Of a stretch of 64,000 nt of DNA, positions 23,901-46,558 are shown piece by piece. Numbering within the stretch: the first letter of the stretch is position 1; each line of letters opens with the position of its first letter. This DNA is from Taeniopygia guttata. Its lineage: Eukaryota; Chordata; Aves; Passeriformes; Estrildidae. The notes beneath the pieces are model-generated. The model had not been told where the DNA came from and ran no database searches. It saw nothing but the letters and a program-made list of their open reading frames with translations. The stretch is taken from assembly GCF_048771995.1 (NCBI RefSeq), contig NC_133024.1:21220001-21284000 (forward strand), written 5' to 3'. A program made the translations under genes and the position numbers.

Positions 23901-26900
23901 ATCCTGTGAGCAGCTGAAACCTGTGTCTCCTGTGCTGCTGCTGTTTCCTAGTGGCCTCCCACCTGCCATGAGGGCAGTAAGGTGAGGAGATAGTCCCAAA
24001 TCTGCAAAAAAGTTTTGGTTTTGTTACACAGTGAATGATTAAGGAGTTTGCAATGGCAAAAGCTTCTTCCAGTAATACTCACTCTACTGCCTTATTTATT
24101 ATTCTGCATATAAAACTTACCTTGGTGAAGCAGAGAGCACAGCTTCTGGACTCATCTTGGAAATCCAGTCAGCAACTCTCAGGTTTGGAAAGGCAAGTCT
24201 CCTTTCTCTCTACACCATCTCCCTCCCACTCTTGTTGCAACTGCGTGTGTTTTATCATCCAGACAGGCTGAGCACCAAGCATATGCTCTCACATGGATAG
24301 GGAGATTGGCCAGGGATCTTCTAGACAGAGAATAACCTGGTAGCCACCAGCAGCTCTGACAGGCCATTAGTGTGGGAAGAAGCTTAGGAGCATGGTTGGG
24401 GCACAGAGATGCCCAACTTCTTTCAAATCTCCAAAACAAGAAGGGAGGAGATTGTGGGATTTTTACAAAGGTGCTGCTTTGGATCCCACCTTGAGATTTT
24501 GTTCTGCATTTGTTGCGGGTCTTTTTCTCTCCCTATCAGCCTCCAGCTAAGACAACAGATAAGAAGCTGAAAGCTTCAAGTTTATTGCTTTGAAAAAGAA
24601 AGAAAATTACTGTCTTTTGCCTCCCCACCTCAGTTTCCAATGTATTAATCCATAGCATTTCCAGAATACAGACTTGCTAAAGCTCCTGGAGGTTGTTATG
24701 TGGCTACAGCTCCATAACTCTTTCATTTACGTGACAGTCTCTCCCAGTGTTCCCCAGTTGCAGAAAAGATAACGGATGCATTGCTGCTCTCATCTTCCTT
24801 CTGCATTTTAGATAAACCTTCCAAATTAAATAATTTCAGTTCTGGCCTTTGCATGAAATATCCCTTGAAGATATTTTATTTTTGGAAGCTTCTGAACATG
24901 ACCAGGGAAATTATTAAAAATCTGAATGTCACCACATTGATACTTTAAAAAAAAAATAAACAAGCCACCAAACTGAGGAACTGGAGGTCTCAGTCTGCAA
25001 CTTGGGAACACACCAAATAGTTCTACGGTTTTACCCAGTTTTACTTTGTTTATGATTTTTTCTTCCCAACCATTAAGCCTAAAAGCTGAAGTTGCAGAAA
25101 GTTACGCCAGTGGAAACTTAGTGGATTTTAGAGAGTTGTAGCATAAGGCCATTAATCAAAAAAGTGCAGTAAAAAGTACTGTCGGTAGAGCTCAAATCTG
25201 GGCAACACAAAATGGAAGGCACTCAAAAGGAAATGCTTGAGAAAGAAGAAAATAAATTATTTTTATTAACCTCATCACTATGTCTTCTCTGCCTAAGAAA
25301 GTTTTACCATAGTAGGAGAATGATGTTAACTATAAAAAAAGAGAAAAATTCCCCCTTCAAATGTAACCTGACTGATAAAAGACTGCTGAAAATTCCAGAA
25401 ACATCCAACTCTCCTTACAGAGCCCTGAAACATGCCAAACACAGGCAGACAGGAAGCCTTGCTCTTGGTGGTATTAAAGGAAGTGTCTTTTGCAGCCACA
25501 TCTCACCTGTGATCCTGTTGGAAATGCTGAAGAGCCTCGATGTCCTGTGCCGCTGAACAAAGGACTTGCGGTAATACCGATCCCCAAAGCACATTCCCAG
25601 GAGCTCCTTGCGCATTGTCTTGTTCCACAGCCCGTAAATTAGCGGATGGCAAATGGCACTGGAAAAGGACAGCCATGTAGCCAATGTCTCCAAAGCAGGG
25701 GAAATACTGTTTTTACCCCAAAGTGCCTCTGATGTTATTACTACCATGTAAGGTCCCCACGTAACAACGAAAGCCCCAATGACAACCAAGATGGTTATGA
25801 AAGCTTTGCACTGGTTGGCTGAGTAAACAACCCCTTGGAAAGTGTTCCTTCGGCTGCCAGAGGAGGACGTGGAGGTGCTGGAGTTCTTCCTCCCATTCTT
25901 CTGCGAGTCCTCCTCCACAATGACAACACTCCCACAGTGGATTTTGCGGGCCTTAATCCTGGCCACACGGAATATGAATCCGTAGCAGACCATCATGACC
26001 ACGAACGGCAGCAGTGCGCACCAGATCTGCCAAAAGGCTGTGTAGGCAACCTCCTTGTGCCAGGCTGCCACACACATCCACTTGAATCGGTCAAACTCCA
26101 AAGAGGACCAGCCAAAAAGGGGAGGGAGGCAGCCAATAAGGGAATGCAGCCACACGTACACAAGAGCTACCACTGCTCTGTTGCCCGTTATCTTCATTGG
26201 ATAAACCATCGGGTACAGCACAGCATAGTACCTGCGGGACAAGAAAATAAGTAGTCCACAGGAGCATAAAAGACATGCAATAAAAAAAGAACATGCTTTA
26301 ATGATGCTGGTATCTAGTTCTTTTTTCTTCAAACAGGCTTAGAAGCCCTGTTTCTAGAAATAGTTACATGTAAAAGTAGGTATCACTGCAGTCAAGACTG
26401 TCAAACTTGGCTGAAGGGACACAGGCAACCATGAAATCTGTACCTATGTGTGATTGCATGTTTAGCGTATAATCTGGAATTTTAAGTCATTATTTCATGT
26501 TTGTCAAATAGTGTGTTATTATACCATCAAAAGCTTTAAAAAACTCTAGATGAATGTCTGCATTTTCCAGTATTGATGACATCACTTTCTCTTGCTCCAC
26601 ATCAAAATTTCATGAGAAGCTGAAGTAAAAATGACACTCTGGCAGTACACCATGTAACCCTCTGCAGTGCTTCTCAACTCTGTGAACAAGCCATGGTTCC
26701 TCTATGAGAGGAGCAGACAATTTGTTACAATTCATTACCGAAGAGCAGCTTACCGGTCTATAGCTATGAGTCCCAGAGTAAGCATGCTGGCTGAGCTGAT
26801 CAGCATGTAGAGCAGGGCTGAGAAATTGCACCAAACAACGCCAAAGATCCATTCTCGCCTGATGGAGCTGGTCACGACAAAAGGCAGCACCAGCACGGAG

Positions 26901-27121
26901 AGTAGAAAGTTGGAGAGGGTCAGGCTGAACACAAACTTGTTGCTCAAGGTGAGAAGGTATGACTTGCGATACAGAGTGACAACAATCACCAGGTTGCCCA
27001 AACAGATGAAGATGGCAATGACAATTATAGCAATGGATTCAGTGACTCTGACTGCCCCGTCTTCCTCCGTGGTCAGGTTCCTCAGGCCCTTCCCATTGCT
27101 GAGGGAGGAATTGCTGCTCAT
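20988..27121 (-). CDS. GPR161: G-protein-coupled receptor 161, complete, five coding exons
   Basis: GPR161 is an orphan class A receptor of the primary cilium that raises cAMP/PKA activity and represses Hedgehog signalling. Coding exons: 27121-26754, 26231-25507, 24001-23897, 22655-22536, 21235-20988. They sum to 1566 nt (521 aa plus stop; human 529) with all phases closing. The seven membrane segments are in the first two exons, with the DRY motif spanning their junction (residues 122-124), FGWSS and MCVAAW in loop 2, the phospho-prone [13 protein letters not shown] loop 3, and HPLIY in place of NPxxY, as in the human protein. The C-tail has [11 protein letters not shown] followed by the helix [20 protein letters not shown], which in mammals anchors PKA RI subunits. 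The tail ends SIDEGNI, several residues shorter than human. The start [12 protein letters not shown] aligns with human MSLNSSLS; an upstream in-frame ATG exists at 27193. Confidence 0.95.
21236..26753 (-). other. GPR161: GPR161 introns: content
   Basis: Introns are 21236-22535, 22656-23896, 24002-25506 and 26232-26753. None contains a recognisable transposable element or RNA gene. A minus-strand open frame at 22025-22492 has no homology I recognise and is probably chance. Confidence 0.55.
21241..21265. repeat. A25 tract serving as the polypyrimidine tract of a GPR161 acceptor
   Basis: Twenty-five consecutive A on the plus strand become U25 in the GPR161 pre-mRNA, directly followed by TAGCAG and the last coding exon. 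The homopolymer therefore serves as the polypyrimidine tract of this acceptor. Confidence 0.85.
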
Positions 27122-27258
27122 GGTCAGAGCATGCAGACCTGGAGCAGCCAAGACATGCTGAGCAGCTAGAAGCAGAACAACGCTCAGAAACATTCAGGTA
27201 ACAGCTCTTCAAACTCCTTCCAAAGACTGGAGGCCCTTTTGCCTGTGTTAAAATTTAC
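27122..27258 (-). other. GPR161: GPR161 5' leader of the first coding exon, with upstream in-frame ATG
   Basis: The best acceptor upstream of the coding start is at 27259-27260 (a pyrimidine-rich run then TACTACAG), so the exon probably begins at 27258. An ATG at 27193-27191 is in frame with the receptor and would add 24 residues beginning [19 protein letters not shown], which look like a cleavable signal peptide. A TATAAAATA string lies at 27281-27289 on the minus strand. Confidence 0.5.
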
Positions 27259-27314
27259 CTGTAGTATGCAGGAAATTGCATATTTTATAGGGGCAAGTGA
27301 AGGGGCAGTAAATT

Positions 27315-28439
27315 GCCTGTGAGCACACCAAAGAGGACAACACCAAGCCTGGAACAGGGAAGACAAGAAGAGGTGAAGGGGGGGGGAAATAAGAAAGAAA
27401 ATACAGATTTTCTACAGACTTTCTACAGACCTTACTTGTTTCTAAGTCCTACTTACCAGCCCCTTCATCTAGGCTGTGAAGAAACAAGAATGTCATTTAT
27501 TTCTTCAAGAAACAAGACAAATATCAAATATCTTTGTTTCTCTTACTTTAAATAAAGTTCTTAAAAAATTCTGCCTATCCTGATAGTTACTTTGTATTCT
27601 GCCTATACAGCATTTGCTAGTGGTCTATGGATGCCTGGCTAGTCATACCCTGCTGACTCGTAACAGTTGCTAAGTAACATTCAAAGACTCAGGGACCACT
27701 GCATGTACTCTCCTAACATCTGTGTGTTCATAATCAACTTAGCTACGCTGCTGATTGTATTTTACTGCCAACACCAAAGGATTGGAGGAACTGGCTTTCT
27801 GTACACGAGGTCTGAAAGACACTTCCTTCCATTAAGATGAGGTCCACGCTACAGAAATGCTTTAGAACCTTTAATCCTTGACTTCTCAGTGTTAGCATCC
27901 ATCCCATTGATTCACAGCCTCATTTCATGAAACCTTGTTATTTCTTCAAATTCCTTAGCAATTCCTCTTTTCCCTGCTGCCTCTAAATGGTACTCACTAA
28001 CTACTTCATTCAGTGCTTTACCCATCTGCAGGACGGCATAAGAACAAAGAAAGAAACAAAAAATTCAAATACACAGACCAAAAAAAGTAGAAGAGTCCAC
28101 CAATTAATATAAAGTTGATTTTAGCATTTCTAGGAAGTAAGGGACTCAGGAAAGTTATCTCAGCTAATTCTGCAACTGTGCCAGACATGGGTCCCGGACA
28201 GTACTCACGGAAATGCTTCCATCTGCAAGGCTGCTGTGGTCTTACGCAGGGCTGTCAGCGTGCAAAGACGCCTTTTTTCCATTTTTATCTGTACTTTCCT
28301 AGGAACATAATACATTACTTGGCCATGCACTGAAAAAACATAACTTAGCTGTTCCCTAGCCTCTGACTGAGGATGTGTGCAAACCCACTTCCCCTTGAGT
28401 TTCTTTCTCTCTCAGCATGCCTGTACCACCTCTGTGTGC
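27315..28439. other. GPR161 first intron, no recognised features
   Basis: This stretch lies between the first coding exon and the CpG-island promoter of GPR161. I see only a short G tract near 27378-27386 and an 11-bp tandem (TTTCTACAGAC twice, about 27409-27430). No gene or transposon is visible. Confidence 0.5.
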
Positions 28440-29095
28440 CCTTCCAACACTTTTTGGCCGGAGCGGGTTTTGGAAAGGCGGCTTCCCCCGCAGCCGCTCC
28501 CTGCGATAGTGATACCCGGGGCACCTGGCGCTTCACCTCACGGCCCTGCTGCACCCTGAGGGGGAAAGCGACCTCTGGCAGAGGTGACCCTCCCGGGCCA
28601 GGGCTGCCCGTGGCGGGGATAGCATCCGCATCCTATCCCGGCCTCAGGCAGCGCAGTCAGGCTTCCCGCACACCCACGAAGCGAGTGGGACCGAGTTGTA
28701 AATACGGTGGGGAAGGGGGGTTTCGCCATTTTGCCCCCGCGCTCCCTCCGGCAGCGAACAAAGGGCTGGAACAGGTCGTCCGCCCCGGGCATCCATCGCC
28801 TCCCCCCAACCCTCCGGCGGAGAGAGGGTCCCGCCGCCTCTGTCTCCTCCCCGGCTCCGCACTCACCGCCCGCCGCCGCCAAAGCGGGACGTTCCTGGCT
28901 GAAGCGCCCAGGACCCCCGTCAGCTGCCGCAGCCCGCGCGTCCCCCGCCATGGGCACGGCCCCGGCCCGTGCCTGCCCCTCCCGCCGTCCCGCCCCGCTG
29001 CCTCAGCCCGCCGCGCCCCCTCCCCGCCCGCCATGTTCCCCGCGGCCGCCCCGGGCCGGTCCGGGCTTCCCGGGGACTCGGTTAAAAGGCAGGGG
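28440..29095 (-). promoter_or_regulatory. GPR161: GPR161 CpG-island promoter with probable non-coding first exon
   Basis: A dense CpG island. On the minus strand a perfect GTGAGT donor is present at 28866-28861, so a non-coding exon from roughly 29050 to 28867 spliced to the coding exon at 27258 is the simplest reading. Large open frames cross this island on both strands, but they are the usual consequence of high GC content. Confidence 0.6.
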
Positions 29096-29744
29096 AAAAG
29101 TACTTCACACGGATGAGGTAAAGTCATTTGCCCCGCTTTGTAGTGCCATGCAGCTTTAGAGTCTAAGTGCTACACTTCCTAGACCCCACAACACTATTAA
29201 AAGTAACAAAAAGAAGATTTGGGGAAGAGTTGTTCCCGCACACACCTCTGAAGCAAGATATTGGATATAGGTTCAGTATACAGGGCACAGTATAAAGGGT
29301 GAACAAAAATGAAATGCCGGGCTTGTGTCTTCCTAGTTTCTGCCTTTCCCTGGCAATGCCCTTGAGTGCGGAGGGTGACTGCCCTGATGTGAGCTGTGCT
29401 AGGTTTTGATTGCTCTGTGGAGTTTTTAATGCTCTGGACATCAGTTTCCTGTGGCTGCTGCCTCAGTTCACTCCAATGCTCCAACAGCAGGAACTGGACG
29501 GTGTGTCTTGCTCCTGTGCCAGGGGAAGGCCATAGGGAGTTAGTCTGCCCTTTCGATGATGCAGAAAAGCAAGACAAGCACCCACCCATCAGTGCTGGAA
29601 TACTAAGCTGATGTATCATTTTCAACCAGTTCTACTGATAATTTTCTACAGGACTTTTATAAACTTACCACACCATTGCACTTCGACATTTACAAAAGAC
29701 CATCTTTGGACAGCATTCAAAAATGTATCAATCCAGCACACGAG
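29096..29744. other. GPR161-TIPRL spacer, left part
   Basis: I see no gene, RNA or clear repeat between the GPR161 CpG island and the first CR1 fragment. Confidence 0.45.
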
Positions 29745-29982
29745 ATTCCACAATGAGCAAAAACTGCTGCACAGTTCTGCCTGAATGTGAGGAGAAACTT
29801 ATTTCCTGTGCAAGTGACTGTGCACTTATTGCCTAGAGAGGTTGTCTCCCTCCCTGAAGATGTTCCAGACCTGTCTAGGCACAATCCCATGCCATGTGCT
29901 CTGGGTGACCCTACTTGAACAGGGAAGTTGGACCACATGGTCCACTGTGCCCCATTCTAACCTTGCTCAGATGTGATTCTGT
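29745..29982 (+). mobile_element. CR1 LINE 3' fragment
   Basis: This matches the non-coding 3' part of an avian CR1 LINE. It contains the GAGGAGAAACTT and AGAGAGGTTGTCTCC segments, then GGTGACCCTACTTGAACAGG and GATTCTGTG at the end. The subfamily is different from the copies at 31495 and 52685. It is 5'-truncated, as most CR1 copies are. Confidence 0.75.
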
Positions 29983-30373
29983 GTGCACACATATGTGTGT
30001 ACTAACACAGCACAGGGCACCTGTGTGATGGAGCCACATAATGCTTGCGGCAACTGTAAGTGTGGCCATGGAGATGGCCCAGGTCCACCAGAGGCTCCAG
30101 AGCTCCCCAAAACTGCTAGTACCCAGTTGTCCCACTCCTCTCAGCAAAGTACCCATGGGGAAGTGGCTGGAGGCACAAGCACTTGTAAGGCACACAAACA
30201 TTCTCAGCTGGCTTCTGCAGTCCAGCTTCACTGGAACAGAGGATTGGGTGAGTTTGCTGGCTCTTCATCCTGAGCAGGGGAGATTAGAGAGCCCACTCTC
30301 ACTATGGAGGCTCCAGCAGCACAGAGAAGTGTGGACCCCCTTCCTCACCCACCTGCCCCTCATATCACCTCCC
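29983..30373. other. GPR161-TIPRL spacer between CR1 copies
   Basis: No gene or repeat recognised. A plus-strand open frame here continues into the next CR1 fragment and has no independent support. Confidence 0.4.
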
Positions 30374-30905
30374 AGAATCACAGGCTGGGTAGGTTGGAAA
30401 GGGACACAATGGGTCATCTGGTTCGACCACCCTGCTCAAGCAGGGTCATCCCAGAGCACATGGCACAGGGTTGTGTCTCGATAGGTCTGGAATATCACCA
30501 GTGGTGGAGGCATCACAACCTCTCTGGACAACCTGTTCCAGTGCTCGGTCACCTGCACAGTAAAGAATTTCTTCCTCATGCTCAGCTGGAATTTCTGTGC
30601 ATCAGTTTCTGCCCATTGCCTCTTGTCCCACCACCGAGAGGAGTCTGGATCCATACTCTTGGAATCCCCTCATTAGATATTTGTACACATTGATGAGGGC
30701 CCCTCTCGGCCACCTCTTCTCGAGGCTGAACAGGCCCAGCTTCCTCAGCCCTTCCACCTAACGGAGATCAGTCGCTTTATCATTTTCGCTGCCCTCCGCT
30801 GGACCCCCTCCAGGAGCTCCATGTCTCTCCTGTCCTTGAGAGAACACTACAGATGTGGGCTCACTAGAACTGAGCAGAAGGGCAGGATTCTCTACGTCGC
30901 CCTGC
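30374..30905 (-). mobile_element. CR1 LINE 3' fragment, reverse orientation, abutting the TIPRL promoter
   Basis: The reverse complement is a CR1 3' region. The 3' terminus is at the left (AGAATCACAGG at 30374), and the sequence runs through the typical CCTCTTCTCGAGGCTGAACA and CTGGACCCCCTCCAGGAGCT segments before it stops at the start of the TIPRL CpG island. About 530 bp remain, 5'-truncated. Confidence 0.85.
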
Positions 30906-31118
30906 TGGCAGCGCTCTTCCCGATGCCTCCCAGGATTCCTCGGCCGCCGCCGCCGGGGCTCCGCGCCGCGGGGCCCTGGAAGCGGAAACGCTACGGGACG
31001 GCGGTTCCGCGGCCGCGACGCTGCCGTGAGTGCCGTGCGGGAGGAGACGGGAAGAGAGGGGCCCCGCCGCTCCGCCCCTGCCGCCTGGTGCCTTCTGCTC
31101 GGCGCAGAGGAGGCCGCC

Positions 31119-37693
<6,575 letters not shown>

Positions 37694-40535
37694 ATGTGAC
37701 TTTTTAAGGACTTGAAGTATACTGGAGATGATGTGATCACAGTTGTTGACATGGAGGGCGTTTCACTACTAGTGGAATGAAGAATTTGGCTAATTTTTCT
37801 GTAGCCTTGAGAGAAAACATTTCAAGCAGGTTTTGCTGATGTGGTTCTTTTTGTTTGGATTTTTTTTAACCTGTGTCTGGAGTTGATGATAGACTAGTGG
37901 TGAGTTACGGTTTTCAACAGCGCTGGAGAAATGGCTGTTGGGAGTCTGGGTTCTGATGAGTTCACCAAGCAGGCAGGACTATTGTCTGGACCCCTCATCC
38001 ACTAACAATTCTAAAAAGATTTTGTTACTGCTGCTTCAGATACTAAGAAAATACCAGAGTTGTGAAACTGGCATGATTTTATTTTTTATTATTGATAAAT
38101 AATCCACAGTAAAAAAAAAAAAAAAATCCTCTGCATTTATTTTGATCTGTCCGTCCTAAACTACCCATTTTGCTTGGCTTCCCCTACTGATAATCAACAA
38201 AGTTACTAACAAAGTTACTTCTTGAGGTTTCTGGTCCAGAGTCTCACTTAAGAATATTCATTTCATCTGAGGATAGGTTTAAGTGTAGGGAAAAAAGTAT
38301 ATTTGTTTGACACTATATAAAGGTAAAATTATTTGTGAGGCATTAACTCCAGAGCAGGAAGAGAGCTGGAGGTTAACAGAGAGACACTGGTAAGTCTCTT
38401 CACAAATGCTGGTTGAATCTGGTGTCAGCTGGAGTTCTCTGGGCAGTTTTGGGACTCTGGGCAGTTCTGGAGCTCTCACTTGGGGTCCCTGTGCTGCTCC
38501 AGTCATGTATGATGCTGGAAAGGCATTGCCCTGCACTGGCCTTCTGGATTTGCCCACATGGGGATGGTTCTACTGCCCTGACGGCCAAATTGCAAAACTG
38601 CAGTGGGGCTTAACGCTGGGGGAGTCTGATCCCTAAAGGATGCTGGTATTTGCAGTTTGAGAAATGAGATCCTGTAGGGCCTTAGAAGGATGCCAACATA
38701 TACTCCAGATACATAATTTTGGTTAATTTTAAATTTTTTCTAAGTTATAATATTGATAGAAGTGTGATCACTTGTATAATCATGGTTTCAACACTCTGTA
38801 GATGAAACTGAATACTTGCATTGCTGGTGGAAATCCTGCAGTATATTACTGGTTTGGCCTAAGAATGGGGCAGCTAAGCAGGCTTGTCTGGGTTTGCTGC
38901 TGACACTCAGTGCAGGAAACAAGCAACTGCAGTGAAAAGCAGTTACAAGGTGCTTGCAGATAAGAACATGGATACATTCTGATGTCTTGGTGTTTTTGTT
39001 TAAAAAGCTTCATATTCTACACTGCATGGCTTAACTAGAAGTAACTCACCACAAAACCTAGTATTTAACCATTTATTTGTGGTTTTCATGTAGAGAAGAC
39101 CCTGAGGTTTTTTTGGTGGGGGAGGAAAGTGTACTGCCATCTAAGGGACTGTTTCCTTAGTAAAATCACACACAAATTTCGCTTTTATTTGAGGCAGCCT
39201 GGTCTAGTGAATTCTACAGCAGCTGGAAAGGCAGGAACTAACTGCAATTTTTCCTATGTCACTGATTTACTCTTAACCATGGCAAAGGCATTTTCCTGTG
39301 CCTCCATTTCCTGTATGTAAATATGAGAGTTAATATATGCCTACCTCACAGAGAGACTGTGAGGATTAGTTTGTACAAAGTTACTGATTAGAATATTTTT
39401 TTTTCTGAAAACACCTTCAGCCTTATCTTTGGAATCCTTTGGAAAGGATTACTGCAAAAAAACCCAAAAAAATATCCATAGGATAAGTGGAGAGAACAGA
39501 AACAGTTTCTGAAAGAAGTTGTCAGCTGTGATAACTATCAGATAATTATCAGACATGATCTGGGTGAATGAATTTATGGCCACTTTGAAATAGAAGCAAG
39601 GTCCTCTATGTTCCCAATTACAATCCTAAATTCTGTTGGCTTTTTTTCATCTTTCTGCCCTTGTTTCCTAAACAGTTTAGTGTCAGGATGCAGAAGGGGA
39701 CTGCGAATGAATGCAGCACCAAGGGGATTAAAATCCGTTTAATAATAGAAGATTATTTGGGTCCACTCCAGTGATAAAGGGAAGTGGGGAAAGAGTGAAA
39801 AGGAAGGGAACAACAAATGGGGGTGAAGAGATATTTTTCTGGTAGAAGTAAATCATGGCACTTACTCTAAGCATATATTATTGTACATGCCTTAGAGTTT
39901 ATAAAAACACTTTACAGCTGGTATGACTGGGAGCAGAGCTTATGTAGTGCTGGCATGAAGGAAACTATATCTGCATTTGTTAATTCAAACTGTGATTTGA
40001 GCTTGGTCAGTGATGTTAACATTAAACTCCTTTGGTCTGAAATAGAGTGTGGGGGGAAAGCCACAGAGTGGGGAGGGAGCAGTGGAAAGGGCGCTCTGCA
40101 TGTTTAGCTCATACTGTGTGTTTTTTCTTGTCCATCGTACATCCTAATTTGTAACCTGTTGGTAAAGTTTTATGGAATGGACTTTTTTCCTGACTCTATA
40201 GAGTCCATCTGTTCTAAAGGGTGCTGTGCATTTCAGTGGAACATACCTGTTGGAGAAATCACAATAACACCTTTAGCAAGTTACAGTTACAACAAATTCA
40301 GAAGTGGAGCACTTTGTGACTTTCTTACACCACGCAGATTACCAAGAAGCAGCAGTAAAAACTGATGTACAGCAAGTGCTCTGACACAAAATTTCCACAT
40401 TGAAACACCACTTTGTATAAATAACTTTAGTGGGGAGGGAGTAGGGTGATTCTCCAGCTATTTTGTGTCGAGTTTTATGTGGCAGTTTATATTGTTCCTT
40501 GTATGTTGCTAAATAAAACGTAGTAAACATTTTAC
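37694..40535 (+). terminator. TIPRL: TIPRL 3' UTR with polyadenylation signal at 40512-40517
   Basis: After the TAA at 37691-37693 there are about 2.8 kb without coding signal, ending at AATAAA (40512-40517), about 270 bp before the SFT2D2 CpG island begins. An A15 tract lies near 38110-38125. No transposon is evident. Shorter 3' ends remain possible. Confidence 0.6.
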
Positions 40536-40779
40536 AGTTTTGTTTTTAACTGAGCAAAACAAATTGAAATAACAACTTGTGATGTTGAATTTTTGGTTTC
40601 TAGTAGGACATTGCATTCACATACCTTTATCTGGCAGGAGACTGCTAGGCTCATTACGAAAATAAAGGCAGGAGAAGAGGCACAGTCGTGGGATTAAAAT
40701 GAAACCTCACTGACTATAAAATGAATTTTGCTACTGCCAAGCGATGGATTGGAAAGTGTTGGGAGGAGGTAGGATATAT
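40536..40779. other. TIPRL-SFT2D2 spacer
   Basis: A very short gap between the likely TIPRL polyadenylation site and the SFT2D2 CpG island. It is AT-rich and featureless except for a second AATAAA near 40660. Confidence 0.4.
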
Positions 40780-40928
40780 CACATCTGGACTACATCCCCC
40801 GGCAGGCTGGGCGCCGCCCCGCCGGCCTTACCCCTACCTGTGGCGTGCAGGTGGGCGCGGTGGTTGCCGGGGCTGGTAGTCCCTGGGGAGGGCAGGGCAT
40901 TCCGGCCGGCCGGGCGGGGTGCGGAGCC

Positions 40929-46558
<5,630 letters not shown>

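Noticed and set aside
28373-29159. Open frames of 150-250 codons on both strands in the GPR161 CpG island
   Set aside because: They are Pro/Arg/Ala-rich, overlap on both strands and resemble no protein. High GC content removes stop codons by chance.
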